Source of the DNA: Arthrobacter sp.
Lineage (GTDB): Bacteria > Actinomycetota > Actinomycetes > Actinomycetales > Micrococcaceae
Length of the DNA stretch: 15,263 nucleotides
Direction: 5' to 3'
Assembly (NCBI GenBank): GCA_030147325.1
Contig: JASLAA010000110.1
Coordinates: 1-15,263, forward strand
The position numbers and the translations under genes were made by a program. Positions 1-7,044 of the stretch are shown one piece after another. The notes under the pieces were generated by a model. That model made no database searches. It had not been told where the DNA came from and saw only the letters and a list, made by a program, of their open reading frames with translations. Every line of letters begins with the position of its first letter. Positions within the stretch are counted from its first letter, which is position 1.

Positions 1-964
1 CCCGGGCGGCGGTGCTGCCACCGGCGAGACGGAGCGAGACGATCCCGCCGAAGCCCGACATCTGCCTCGCCGCGAGAGCGTGACCCGGGTGTTCGGGAAG
101 CCCGGGATACAGCACCTCGGCGATGCCGGGCTGGCCCCGGAGCCATTCGGCGAGCGCCTGCGCATTCGACGTGTGCCGCTCCATGCGCAGGCCGAGCGTC
201 TTCAGTCCGCGAGCGGCCAAGAAGCAGTCCTGTGGCCCTGCCACCGCGCCGCCCGCGAACTGCTGGTAGCCGACGGCCTCGGCGAGTGTCCTGTCGCGGA
301 AGAAGCGGTCCCTGACGACGACCGCCCCGCCCAGTACATCCGAGTGACCCCCGATGTACTTGGTGGTCGAATGGACCACCACGTCCGCTCCGAGATCCAG
401 GGGACGTTGCAGGTAGGGCGAGGCGAAGGTGTTGTCGACGACCAGGAGGGCGCCTGCGCCCTGCGCGACCTTCGCCCAACCCGCGAGGTCGGCGATGCCC
501 AGGAGCGGGTTCGACGGCGTCTCCACCCACAGCACCGCGGTGGTGCCCGGCCTGACCGCCGCGGCCACCGCAGCCAGATCCGTGATGTCGACGGCCGTGT
601 TCCGCACGCCCCACGGTCCGAGGAGATCGTTGATCAACCGGTTGGTTCCCCCGTAACCGTCCGCGCCGAGCACGATGTGGTCGCCGGGCTTCAGCAGCGC
701 CCTCAGCAGGGCGTCCTCCGCGGCCAGACCGGACGCGAAGGCGAATCCCGCCGCCCCGTGCTCGAGTGCTGCGAGCTGTGCCTCGAATCCGTTCCGGGTC
801 GGGTTGGAACCCCGGCTGTACTCGTGGCCCGCCCGCAGCACATTGATCCCGTCCTGGATGAACGTGGAGGTCTGGTAGATCGGGGGGATCACCGCACCGG
901 TCAGCGGATCCGGCTCCTGCCCCGCATGGACCGCCGTCGTGTTGAATCCTCCATAGGGGCCCAT
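1..964 (-). CDS. metB: Cystathionine gamma-synthase (partial, C-terminus off the left edge)
   Basis: This is a PLP-dependent enzyme of the Cys/Met metabolism family, expected to join O-acyl-homoserine and cysteine into cystathionine in the cytoplasm. The 321 visible residues include the N-terminal VHAGQEPD segment (13-20), the phosphate-binding EYSRGSNPTR segment (48-57), VVDNTFASP (175-183) and the PLP lysine K202 in HSTTKYIGGHSD. The later RGLKTLGLRM segment (252-261) resembles actinobacterial MetB. About 60 C-terminal residues are missing at the window edge. The ATG at 964 lies one base after the metY stop (TGA-C-ATG), and its Shine-Dalgarno GGAGG is inside the end of metY, so the two genes are probably translationally coupled. 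A cystathionine gamma-lyase or other family member cannot be excluded, but the methionine operon context favours MetB. Confidence 0.85.
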   Translation of the reverse strand, partial: MGPYGGFNTTAVHAGQEPDPLTGAVIPPIYQTSTFIQDGINVLRAGHEYSRGSNPTRNGFEAQLAALEHGAAGFAFASGLAAEDALLRALLKPGDHIVLGADGYGGTNRLINDLLGPWGVRNTAVDITDLAAVAAAVRPGTTAVLWVETPSNPLLGIADLAGWAKVAQGAGALLVVDNTFASPYLQRPLDLGADVVVHSTTKYIGGHSDVLGGAVVVRDRFFRDRTLAEAVGYQQFAGGAVAGPQDCFLAARGLKTLGLRMERHTSNAQALAEWLRGQPGIAEVLYPGLPEHPGHALAARQMSGFGGIVSLRLAGGSTAAR

Positions 965-965
965 G

Positions 966-2312
966 TCAGCCGCCTCCTACCGGGACGGCACCGACGACGC
1001 GTGTCTCCGCAGCCCGCGCTCCTGCCAGCGGGGCCAGAGCCCGCGCCAAGTCGGCGACGAGGTCCACCGCTGCCTCCAGCCCGACCGAGAGCCTGATCGT
1101 GGCCTCGGTGATCCCAGCGGTGGCGCGCTGCTCCCGGGTGAGCCGGCAGTGCGTCATCGCCGCCGGGTGGGCCACCAGTGAGCGGGTGTCCCCCACGTTG
1201 GCGACCAGTTTGAAGAGCCGCAGCCTGTCGATGAAGGGGCCCACCTCCGCCGGATCGGCGGCGAGGTCGAAGGAGAACACACTGCCGGCCCCGAGCGGGA
1301 AGTCCCTCGCCGCCAGGCCCGCCTGTGGATGACCCGGCACCGACGGGTGGTGGACCGCGGCGACGGCCGGATGACCCGACAGGAACAGGATCACGTCCCG
1401 GGCGTTCTCCCCGTGGCGGGCGATCCGGATATCCAGGGTCTCCAGTCCCTGCAGGATCTGGGCCGCACTGGTGGGCGCGAGGGAGGGGCCGAGATCGTGG
1501 AGGTACTTGCTGCGGGCCAGGGCGAGGTAGGAGCCATGGCCATGCCGTTCCCACAGGACCTCCCCGCCGTAGCGGCGCTTCGGTCGGGTGAGCTGCGGCC
1601 ACCGGTCCGGAGAGGCGGCGAAGTCGAACCGGCCGCCGTCCACCACGGCACCCGCAAGGGTGGTCCCGTGCCCTCCGAGGAACTTGGTGGCCGAGTACAC
1701 CACGACGTCGGCACCATGATCCAACGGTCGGTACAGCACGGGAGTAGCCAGGGTGTTGTCGACCACCAGCGGGATGCCTGCGGCGTGTGCGACCGCCGCG
1801 ATCGCCGGAAGATCCTGCAGCGTGGCCAGCGGATTGCCGATCGACTCCGTCAGGAACACCCGCGTCCGTGGACGCACTGCCGACGCCCAGGCGTCGATCG
1901 ACCCGGGATCCACGAAGGACACCTCGATCCCGAAATCCTCGAAGGTGTCCGTCAGCAGATCGACTGTTCCCCCGTACAGTTTCGAGGAGGCGACGATGTG
2001 CTGGCCGCTGCGGACCAGCGACAGGAGGGCGATGGCGACGGCGGCCTGCCCGGTCGCCGTCGCCAGGGCGCCCACTCCGCCATCGAGCGCGGCGATGCGC
2101 TGCTCGAGCACGGCGACGGTCGGGTTGCCCGTGCGCGTGTAGGTGAAACCCGGCTGCTTCAGCGCGAACATGCGGCGGGCCGAGGCGTAGTCGGGGAACT
2201 CGTACGCCGCGGTCTGGTAGATCGGTACCGCCACCGGATGATAGGGCTGCAGCGGTTCATAGCCTGCATGGATCTGGGAGGTGGCCGTACAGCCAGCGTC
2301 ACCGGTACTCAT
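966..2312 (-). CDS. metY: O-acetylhomoserine sulfhydrylase
   Basis: This enzyme is predicted to form homocysteine directly from O-acetyl-L-homoserine and sulfide, using PLP, in the cytoplasm. The 448-residue protein has the usual length and layout of the OAHS sulfhydrylase branch: TSQIHAGYEP (11-20), a YTRTGNPT phosphate-binding segment (58-65), VVDNTLATPVLYRPLDHGAD (183-202) and the PLP lysine K210 in YSATKFLGGHGTT. The C-terminal LVAHPAAMTH block is also typical. The ATG at 2312 is preceded by AAGGAG nine bases upstream. The frame stays open upstream, but that part is arginine-rich, has no family resemblance and overlaps metE. It is third in the met operon, separated from metE by 118 bases that contain a strong stem-loop, and abuts metB. 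It offers a one-step alternative to the MetB route. Confidence 0.93.
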   Translation of the reverse strand: MSTGDAGCTATSQIHAGYEPLQPYHPVAVPIYQTAAYEFPDYASARRMFALKQPGFTYTRTGNPTVAVLEQRIAALDGGVGALATATGQAAVAIALLSLVRSGQHIVASSKLYGGTVDLLTDTFEDFGIEVSFVDPGSIDAWASAVRPRTRVFLTESIGNPLATLQDLPAIAAVAHAAGIPLVVDNTLATPVLYRPLDHGADVVVYSATKFLGGHGTTLAGAVVDGGRFDFAASPDRWPQLTRPKRRYGGEVLWERHGHGSYLALARSKYLHDLGPSLAPTSAAQILQGLETLDIRIARHGENARDVILFLSGHPAVAAVHHPSVPGHPQAGLAARDFPLGAGSVFSFDLAADPAEVGPFIDRLRLFKLVANVGDTRSLVAHPAAMTHCRLTREQRATAGITEATIRLSVGLEAAVDLVADLARALAPLAGARAAETRVVGAVPVGGG

Positions 2313-2359
2313 GAGGTTGCTCCTTCGTCGACGGTCGTTCCGTGGTCGTGATGGACGTG

Positions 2360-2393
2360 TCCGGGCAGCACCACTCGTAGGGCACTGCCCGGA
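2360..2393 (-). other. Stem-loop between metE and metY
   Basis: A perfect 9-bp inverted repeat, TCCGGGCAG / CTGCCCGGA, spans 2360-2368 and 2385-2393. After a 2-base internal mismatch two more G-C pairs form, leaving an 8-base loop. It lies in the 118-base gap between the metE stop and the metY start. No U-tract follows in the direction of transcription, so a classical intrinsic terminator is unlikely. An mRNA-stability or processing element that sets the ratio of metE to metY is possible; this is inference. Confidence 0.5.
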
Positions 2394-2430
2394 ACCGCTC
2401 GTCCTGTGGGGGATGGTGTCGCGCCGAGCG

Positions 2431-4806
2431 TCAGGAGCGGACGAGGACCGTCCCGGCGTGCTGCACCGCGTCGCTCGCGCGCGCGGCCTTCGTCGCGGCA
2501 ACGAGGTTGCGCAGGGATTCGACGGTCTCCCCGTACCCCCGGGTCTTCAGCCCGCAGTCCGGGTTGATCCACAGCTGCGGTGCGGGAAGCGCTGCCAGCG
2601 CCGTTCGGATGAGGCCGCTGATCTCGCCCTCGGACGGAACGCGCGGCGAGTGGATGTCGTACACCCCTGGACCGATCCCGCGCGAATACCCGAACTCCGC
2701 CAGGTCCGCCACCACCTCGAGTCTCGACCGTGCCGCCTCGATGCTGGTGACGTCCGCGTCCAGTCCGTCGATGGCCGAGATGACCTCGCCGAACTCGGAG
2801 TAGCAGAGGTGGGTGTGGATCTGGGTCCCGTCGGCGGCCCCGGCGGTCGCCAGCCGGAACGCGCGCACCGACCAGTCGAGATAGGCTGCCTGGTCCTCCG
2901 CACGCAGCGGCAGCAGTTCACGCAGGGCCGGCTCGTCCACCTGCACGATCGCGGTGCCGGCGGCCTCCAGGTCGGCGATCTCGTCCCGCAGGGCGAGCGC
3001 GACCTGCTGGGCGGTGCTGCTCAGCGGCTGGTCGTCCCGGACGAAGGACCAGGCGAGGATCGTGACCGGGCCCGTCAGCATCCCCTTGAGCGGCCGGTCT
3101 GTCAGTGACTGCGCGAAGCTGATCCAGGGGACCGTGAACGCCCTCGGACGCGAGACGTCACCCCAGAGGATGGACGGGCGCGTGCAGCGCGAGCCGTAGG
3201 ACTGGACCCAGCCCTGATCCGTGACCGCGAACCCGTCCAGGTTCTCCGCGAAGTACTGGACCATGTCGTTGCGCTCCGGCTCCCCGTGCACCAGCACATC
3301 GAGTCCGAGATCCTCCTGGAGGCGCACCACCCGGGTGATCTCCTGCTGCAGGAACAGCTCGTACTCGGCCTGGGAGATGCTGCCGCTGCGGGCCGCTGCT
3401 CGGGCGGTCCGTACCTCCCCGGTCTGCGGGAACGAACCGATGGTGGTGGTCGGCAGCAACGGCAGACCCAGGCGGTGCTGCTGCAGCTCGGCACGCTGCC
3501 GGGCGGGGCCGCGGGTGAACGCCTGCTCGCTCAGGCCGTCGATACGCGCGCGGACACGGGGCACCGCCACACCGTCGAAGAGCGCCCGGTCCCGCAGCAC
3601 GGCGTCCGCGGCATCGACCTCCGCGGCCACGGCGGCCCGCCCCTCGGCCAGGCCGCGGGCCAGGACCACCGCTTCCTCCACCTTCTGGTCGGCGAAGGAC
3701 AGCCAGGCCGGCAGGTGCCCGGGCAACGCCGTCTCGGCCTGCACGTCGTACGGCACGTGCAGCAGTGACGTCGAGGTCGCGGTGGTGACCTGCGCGGCCG
3801 TCGTCGACCGTAGCTCCTCCAGCAGGTCGAGCGAGACCCGGAGGTCATTGCGCCACACGTTGCGGCCATCCACCACTCCGGCGACCAGTCGGGTGCCGGC
3901 CAGTGCCCGAAGTGACTCGACGGAGGGCCGGGTCCCACGGACCAGGTCCGCGTGCACCGCTTCCACTCCCGCACCGGCGAGCACCGACAAGGCCTGGCCG
4001 GGCTTCGTGGGGTCACCTGCGGTGCCGTACCCGGTGGTGACCAGCAGGGCCGGGCGCCCTGCTACGGCGCCCAGTTCCCGGTACACCCGCTCCACCAGCC
4101 CGCCCGGTGCTGCCAGCTCCCCGCCGCGGTCGCCCACGAGGCCCGGTTCGTCGAGCTGGACCCACTCGGCGCCGGCTTCCCGCAGCGACACGATGATGCC
4201 CGCGTAGGCGGCCACGGCGTCGTCGATCCTGGACAGCGGGTCGAATCCTTCGGGCGCTCCCTCCTCGGCCTTCGCCAACAGGAGGTAGGTCACGGGGCCG
4301 ACGAGCACGGGACGCAGCACCGCACCCCGCTCCCGCTGACGCCGGATGATCGCCGTGAGTCGGTGAGCCACCGGAGCGAAGGTCGTCCCTTCGCCGATCT
4401 CCGGGACGAGGTAGTGGTAGTTCGTGTCGAACCATTTGGTCAGCTCCAGCGGTGGACGGTCGCCGTCGCCCCGCGCGAGCGTGAAGTAGGCGGCATCATC
4501 CAGGGAACCGTCCGCACCTGCCAGGTCCTCGAACCGGGCGGGCAGCGCGCCGAGCGCCGCCGTGGCGTCCAGGACCTGGTCGTAGAGCGCGAAATCCGCC
4601 GGGATCGAGGAATCGCCGGCCTTCAGACCGAGTTCCACCAGGCGTGCGACAGTGCGGTCCTGCAGCTGCTCCGCCGCGCTCTGCAGTCCTACCTCGTCCA
4701 GGGCGCCGGCCCAGTGCGCTTCCAGGGCCTTCTTCAGCTCCCGGCCCGGACCGATGCGCGGGTAGCCGAGAATCGTGGCGGCGGGGAAGGTGGTGTGGGT
4801 GGTCAA
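2431..4806 (-). CDS. metE: Cobalamin-independent methionine synthase
   Basis: MetE transfers the methyl group of 5-methyltetrahydropteroyl-glutamate to homocysteine, the last step of methionine synthesis, without B12. The 791-residue protein has two related barrels: an N-terminal one starting with ILGYPRIGPGRELKKALE and a C-terminal catalytic one starting with TTIGSFPQT near residue 455. The zinc ligands known for E. coli MetE (H641, C643, E665, C726) match H666 and C668 (IHTHLCYSE), E690 (SIEAAR) and C751 (NPDCGLKTR), with identical spacing. The start chosen is TTG at 4806, with AAGGAG six bases upstream and the conserved N-terminus close behind. An in-frame ATG at 4860 overlaps the metF stop but has no visible Shine-Dalgarno and would add 18 unconserved residues. 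It is second in the met operon, 50 bases after metF, which makes its methyl donor. Confidence 0.95.
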   Translation of the reverse strand: MTTHTTFPAATILGYPRIGPGRELKKALEAHWAGALDEVGLQSAAEQLQDRTVARLVELGLKAGDSSIPADFALYDQVLDATAALGALPARFEDLAGADGSLDDAAYFTLARGDGDRPPLELTKWFDTNYHYLVPEIGEGTTFAPVAHRLTAIIRRQRERGAVLRPVLVGPVTYLLLAKAEEGAPEGFDPLSRIDDAVAAYAGIIVSLREAGAEWVQLDEPGLVGDRGGELAAPGGLVERVYRELGAVAGRPALLVTTGYGTAGDPTKPGQALSVLAGAGVEAVHADLVRGTRPSVESLRALAGTRLVAGVVDGRNVWRNDLRVSLDLLEELRSTTAAQVTTATSTSLLHVPYDVQAETALPGHLPAWLSFADQKVEEAVVLARGLAEGRAAVAAEVDAADAVLRDRALFDGVAVPRVRARIDGLSEQAFTRGPARQRAELQQHRLGLPLLPTTTIGSFPQTGEVRTARAAARSGSISQAEYELFLQQEITRVVRLQEDLGLDVLVHGEPERNDMVQYFAENLDGFAVTDQGWVQSYGSRCTRPSILWGDVSRPRAFTVPWISFAQSLTDRPLKGMLTGPVTILAWSFVRDDQPLSSTAQQVALALRDEIADLEAAGTAIVQVDEPALRELLPLRAEDQAAYLDWSVRAFRLATAGAADGTQIHTHLCYSEFGEVISAIDGLDADVTSIEAARSRLEVVADLAEFGYSRGIGPGVYDIHSPRVPSEGEISGLIRTALAALPAPQLWINPDCGLKTRGYGETVESLRNLVAATKAARASDAVQHAGTVLVRS

Positions 4807-4812
4807 GGTGTT

Positions 4813-4818
4813 CTCCTT
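4813..4818 (-). promoter_or_regulatory. Ribosome binding site that fixes the metE TTG start
   Basis: AAGGAG on the minus strand lies six bases before the TTG at 4806. It is the only good Shine-Dalgarno near the conserved MetE N-terminus and favours TTG over the ATG overlapping the metF stop. Confidence 0.7.
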
Positions 4819-4856
4819 CGGAAGGGGTGTCAGGTATCGGTGTCGGGCGTCCCGGC

Positions 4857-5771
4857 TCATGCCGGCACGGCGCCCGCGAGCGTGCGGGCAGCGGGTAGGT
4901 CGAGTGTCTCGATGAGCTCGATGGAGGCCCGGTGGTCGTTGAAGGTGTACAGGTGGAGGCCGGGCGCGTCGGCCTCCAGCGCCTGCCGGGCCAGCAGGGC
5001 GGCTGCCTGCACCCCGATGCATCGGCGCTCGGCGTCGCCGGAGGCCGTCTCCAGGCGGTGCAGCAGAGCGGTGTCGGGCCGGACCCCCGTCATCACGGCG
5101 AGCCGCTGCAGGCGCCCGATGCTGCCCATGGGCATGACTCCCGGGATGATCGGGATCGTGACTCCGGCAGCTCGGGCCGCCGTCACCAGGCGGACATAGT
5201 GGAGATGGTCGAAGTAGACCTGGGTGATGGCGAAATCAGCCCCGCAGCGCTGCTTCGAAACGAGCACCTCGACGTCGTGCAGGAAGGACGGCGACTCAGG
5301 GTGCCTGTTCGGGTAGGCGGCGACACCCACCGCCAGCCTGCCGCCGGCCAGGGAGGCCCCGTGCCGCGTCTCGACCTCGCGGATGAGCCCGACCAGATCC
5401 TGGGCGAACGGCAGTTCTTCGTCGGCGGGCCCGGGTTCCTGCGGCAGGTCCCCCCGCAGGGCCAGCAGGCCCCGGACGCCGAGCCCGACGAACTGCCGCA
5501 CCAGGAGATCGAGGCTCTCCCGGGTCTCCCCGACGCAGGTCAGGTGTGCCAGCGGACGCAGCCGGGTGTCACGGACCAGGTGTTCGATCAGTTCGACCGA
5601 TGCCCTGCGACGCGCCGGGGTACCGCTGTAGGTCACCGAGACGTAGTCGGGTCGGGTCGTCGCCAGTTCGGCGACCGTCCGCAGCACCGCCTCGGCGCTT
5701 GCCGGGGTGGCCGGCGGGTACAGCTCGTAGGACAGCGACGGCGGTACCACCGCTCGTTCGTACACAGTCAT
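4857..5771 (-). CDS. metF: Methylenetetrahydrofolate reductase
   Basis: MetF reduces 5,10-methylene-tetrahydrofolate to 5-methyl-tetrahydrofolate using FAD, supplying the methyl donor for MetE. The 304-residue length fits bacterial MetF. Visible motifs are SYELYPP (13-19, containing the catalytic-type Glu16), VSVTYSG (44-50), LRGDLP (105-110), HPES (157-160), the substrate-binding GADFAITQVYFD block (177-188, with Gln184) and PGVMPM (210-215). The ATG at 5771 has GAGGAG six to eleven bases upstream. The frame stays open further upstream, but that sequence is the riboswitch leader, not coding. It is the first gene of the met operon, and part of its Shine-Dalgarno is paired in a leader hairpin, so translation is probably under SAM control. 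Confidence 0.94.
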   Translation of the reverse strand: MTVYERAVVPPSLSYELYPPATPASAEAVLRTVAELATTRPDYVSVTYSGTPARRRASVELIEHLVRDTRLRPLAHLTCVGETRESLDLLVRQFVGLGVRGLLALRGDLPQEPGPADEELPFAQDLVGLIREVETRHGASLAGGRLAVGVAAYPNRHPESPSFLHDVEVLVSKQRCGADFAITQVYFDHLHYVRLVTAARAAGVTIPIIPGVMPMGSIGRLQRLAVMTGVRPDTALLHRLETASGDAERRCIGVQAAALLARQALEADAPGLHLYTFNDHRASIELIETLDLPAARTLAGAVPA

Positions 5772-5778
5772 TTCCACT

Positions 5779-5794
5779 CCTCGGACGGCCGAGG
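5779..5794 (-). promoter_or_regulatory. Hairpin sequestering the metF ribosome binding site
   Basis: On the minus strand CCTCGG (5794-5789), loop CCGT and CCGAGG (5784-5779) form a perfect 6-bp hairpin. Its 3' arm contains four of the six bases of the metF Shine-Dalgarno GAGGAG (5782-5777). It lies about 80 bases downstream of the S-box aptamer, and no U-tract terminator was seen between them. It is therefore a good candidate for a translational expression platform; the competing structure was not worked out. Confidence 0.5.
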
Positions 5795-5872
5795 GAGCAT
5801 CAGTGGGCACCGGGAAACGGGCAGCGCTCGAACAGGGAGCGCGCCGGAACGCCGGTGACAGCTGAAGTGTCT

Positions 5873-5974
5873 CCATCGGTTCTGGCAGTAGCACCGCTTC
5901 CGCTGCGCCCCGGAGGAGGCATGGAATGGTTGCTGCGGCGTCAACAAGCCAGATCTCTCGGCCGCTCTTGATGG
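5873..5974 (-). ncRNA. S-box (SAM-I) riboswitch aptamer upstream of metF
   Basis: The minus-strand leader of metF shows the SAM-I layout. P1 is CCATC (5974-5970) pairing with GATGG (5877-5873). The AAGAG core follows, then the P2 arms GCGGC (5965-5961) and GCCGC (5939-5935), then the hallmark GCAGCAACC. P3 has TTCC and GGAA arms, followed by the conserved GGTGCTAC segment (5895-5888) and CCAG before the P1 3' strand. These elements occur in the expected order, and the RNA sits directly upstream of a methionine operon. High SAM is expected to stabilise P1 and reduce metFEYB expression. No covariance search could be run, but the match to the consensus is strong. Confidence 0.88.
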
Positions 5975-5984
5975 TTGTGGCTTC

Positions 5985-5990
5985 ACCGTA
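5985..5990 (-). promoter_or_regulatory. Candidate -10 element for the met operon
   Basis: TACGGT on the minus strand fits the actinobacterial TAnnnT -10 pattern and would start transcription near 5978, just before the aptamer P1. No convincing -35 is present (the hexamer 17 bases upstream is TGGCCC), so the call is weak. Confidence 0.3.
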
Positions 5991-6155
5991 CGCAGCACCG
6001 CGTTCCCGGGCCACACCGTGCACCTTCAAGGCGCTCCATGACGTTTTCGTACGCCGTCGGCGTCACAATGCAGCGGCGGTACGTCACGGGAGGACTCCGT
6101 GGGGCGGTTCCGTCGTGCAGGCCACCGGTCCGTGAAGCCGCATGACCGCGAACTG

Positions 6156-6185
6156 TTGATGTAGCCCGGAGGCGCGTGGTTATAT
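6156..6185 (+). promoter_or_regulatory. Candidate promoter for the toxin-antitoxin genes
   Basis: TTGATG (6156-6161) and TTATAT (6180-6185) are separated by 18 bases, and a TG lies one base before the -10, as in an extended -10. It would start transcription near 6192, about 155 bases before the antitoxin-like ORF. Confidence 0.35.
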
Positions 6186-6223
6186 GACAGCAGCTTCAAG
6201 AACTGTGACCGCGAAGCTCCGAC

Positions 6224-6238
6224 TTGGTCACATACCAA
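6224..6238. promoter_or_regulatory. Palindrome, possible operator
   Basis: TTGGT-CACAT-ACCAA is a perfect 5-bp inverted repeat with a 5-base spacer, about 40 bases downstream of the candidate -10. Toxin-antitoxin operons are usually autoregulated at such sites, but no consensus is known for this one. Confidence 0.3.
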
Positions 6239-6348
6239 CCCCGCGCTCATAGGGTGGTTCGGATGACGAAGCGGCCCGCATTCGCTCCTCGTGAGTACCT
6301 GGTGCGGGCAAGAGCTCGCGAAAGGACACGGCCAGGCGCCGTCCACCC

Positions 6349-6522
6349 ATGAACACCATCTCCGACGCAGGGGCTCGCCCCCAGATCCCCATGGTCGCCC
6401 TCAGCATCCAGGACTACGAGGTGCTGACCGCTCCTCGGGAAGCGTTCGTGGCGTTCCTCCTCGGCCCCACCCCGGGTGGAGGAACACCAGCGGGACGAGG
6501 CCCGCGCTCGTCGGGAACCTGA
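6349..6522 (+). pseudogene. Phd/YefM-like antitoxin remnant
   Basis: This 57-codon ORF ends three bases before the toxin ATG. It starts MNTIS, like many Phd/YefM antitoxins, and residues 16-39 (from VALSIQDYEVL through TAPREAFVAFLL) resemble the family segment around the conserved DYE. About 25 residues normally found between these two parts are missing; only GARPQIP links them. After residue 42 the frame becomes Gly/Pro-rich with A-ending codons, whereas the +1 frame gives a charged, coding-like tail (RVEEHQRDEARARREPD). This suggests an internal deletion plus a frameshift. No strong ribosome binding site was found. Family membership rests on short motifs and is uncertain; it might instead be a short functional antitoxin. 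Confidence 0.45.
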
Positions 6523-6525
6523 CGT

Positions 6526-6960
6526 ATGGCGCCTGCGAGCGGCCTCCTCCTCGATACCGACGTCGTCGCGGAGCTGCGAGGCCCCAGCCCCCATCCCGTG
6601 GTTGCCGAGTTCCTGCGCCGGCGCCGCCACTTCCGCATCTTCGTGTCGGTGCTGACCATCGGTGAGTTGCATCTGCTGAGTCGGCAGAACGAGCACTTCC
6701 AGGAGATGGATGCCTGGCTCGACGAGTTCAAGGACCGGTTCCGCCCCAACATCCTGCCTGTCGACGTCGACGTCGCTGCCGCCTGGGGGCCGCTGTCCGG
6801 GGACCCCGCGGTCGCTGCGATCGACTCGCTGATCGCCGCGACCGCCCTCCACAAGGGGCTCTGTGTCGTCTCGGGGAACGCGGAGGCCTACCGCAGGCTC
6901 GAGGTACCGGCCCTGAACCCCTGGTCGGAGGGGATCGCTTCTCCGACGCCCGCCGGGTGA
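6526..6960 (+). CDS. PIN-domain toxin, VapC/FitB type
   Basis: This is a predicted Mg-dependent ribonuclease of the PIN fold, the usual toxin half of a type II toxin-antitoxin pair. The 144-residue length is normal for the family. The acidic active-site pattern is present: LLLDTDVVAELRG with Asp10 (and Asp12), Glu47 in LTIGELHLL, and Asp100 in AAIDSLIAATALHKGL, followed by the usual VSGNAEAY segment in which Asn118 stands at the fourth site. The NPW near the C-terminus (131-133) is common in FitB-like proteins. The ATG at 6526 has only a weak ribosome binding site. The partner directly upstream looks damaged, so the toxin may be unpaired, neutralised elsewhere or weakly expressed. The RNA target cannot be predicted. 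Confidence 0.8.
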   Translation: MAPASGLLLDTDVVAELRGPSPHPVVAEFLRRRRHFRIFVSVLTIGELHLLSRQNEHFQEMDAWLDEFKDRFRPNILPVDVDVAAAWGPLSGDPAVAAIDSLIAATALHKGLCVVSGNAEAYRRLEVPALNPWSEGIASPTPAG

Positions 6961-7009
6961 AGATGGTCCCGGCAGCCCCCACGCGCACAGCGAACAGTTC
7001 CCGCCTCCG

Positions 7010-7038
7010 CTGAACCGGGTCGCGCGATCGGGGACAAT
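7010..7038 (+). promoter_or_regulatory. Candidate prfC promoter giving a leaderless mRNA
   Basis: CTGAAC (7010-7015) and GACAAT (7033-7038) are spaced by exactly 17 bases. The first base of the prfC GTG (7045) lies seven bases after the -10, where transcription would be expected to begin. There is no well-spaced Shine-Dalgarno before the GTG. Confidence 0.45.
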
Positions 7039-7044
7039 GGAGAC

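Larger units (their letters stand above)
5995..6348 (+). other. Non-coding divergent regulatory stretch
   Basis: About 350 bases between the met leader and the toxin-antitoxin remnant hold no convincing gene. Very short ORFs at 6184-6252 (22 aa) and 6263-6352 (29 aa) have no recognisable product. The part from about 6130 to 6250 looks less GC-rich than its surroundings. It contains an inverted repeat at 6051-6063, a promoter-like sequence at 6156-6185, a palindrome at 6224-6238, and two copies of TGACCGCGAA at 6143-6152 and 6206-6215. Confidence 0.5.

Noticed and set aside
80..1096. 338-residue plus-strand open frame over metB
   Set aside because: Antisense to a conserved PLP enzyme, with no family resemblance.
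5772..6029. N-terminal extension of MetF by 86 residues
   Set aside because: The extension translates the S-box riboswitch and leader; the ATG at 5771 has a good ribosome binding site and the expected MetF N-terminus.
5772..6250. Cobalamin riboswitch controlling metE
   Set aside because: Considered because metE is often B12-controlled in actinobacteria, but no B12-box-like sequence was found, while SAM-I core elements are clear.
6184..6352. Two tiny plus-strand ORFs (22 and 29 codons) upstream of the antitoxin remnant
   Set aside because: Too short, without recognisable sequence; the second overlaps the antitoxin ATG as ATGA but has no coding bias that I could support.
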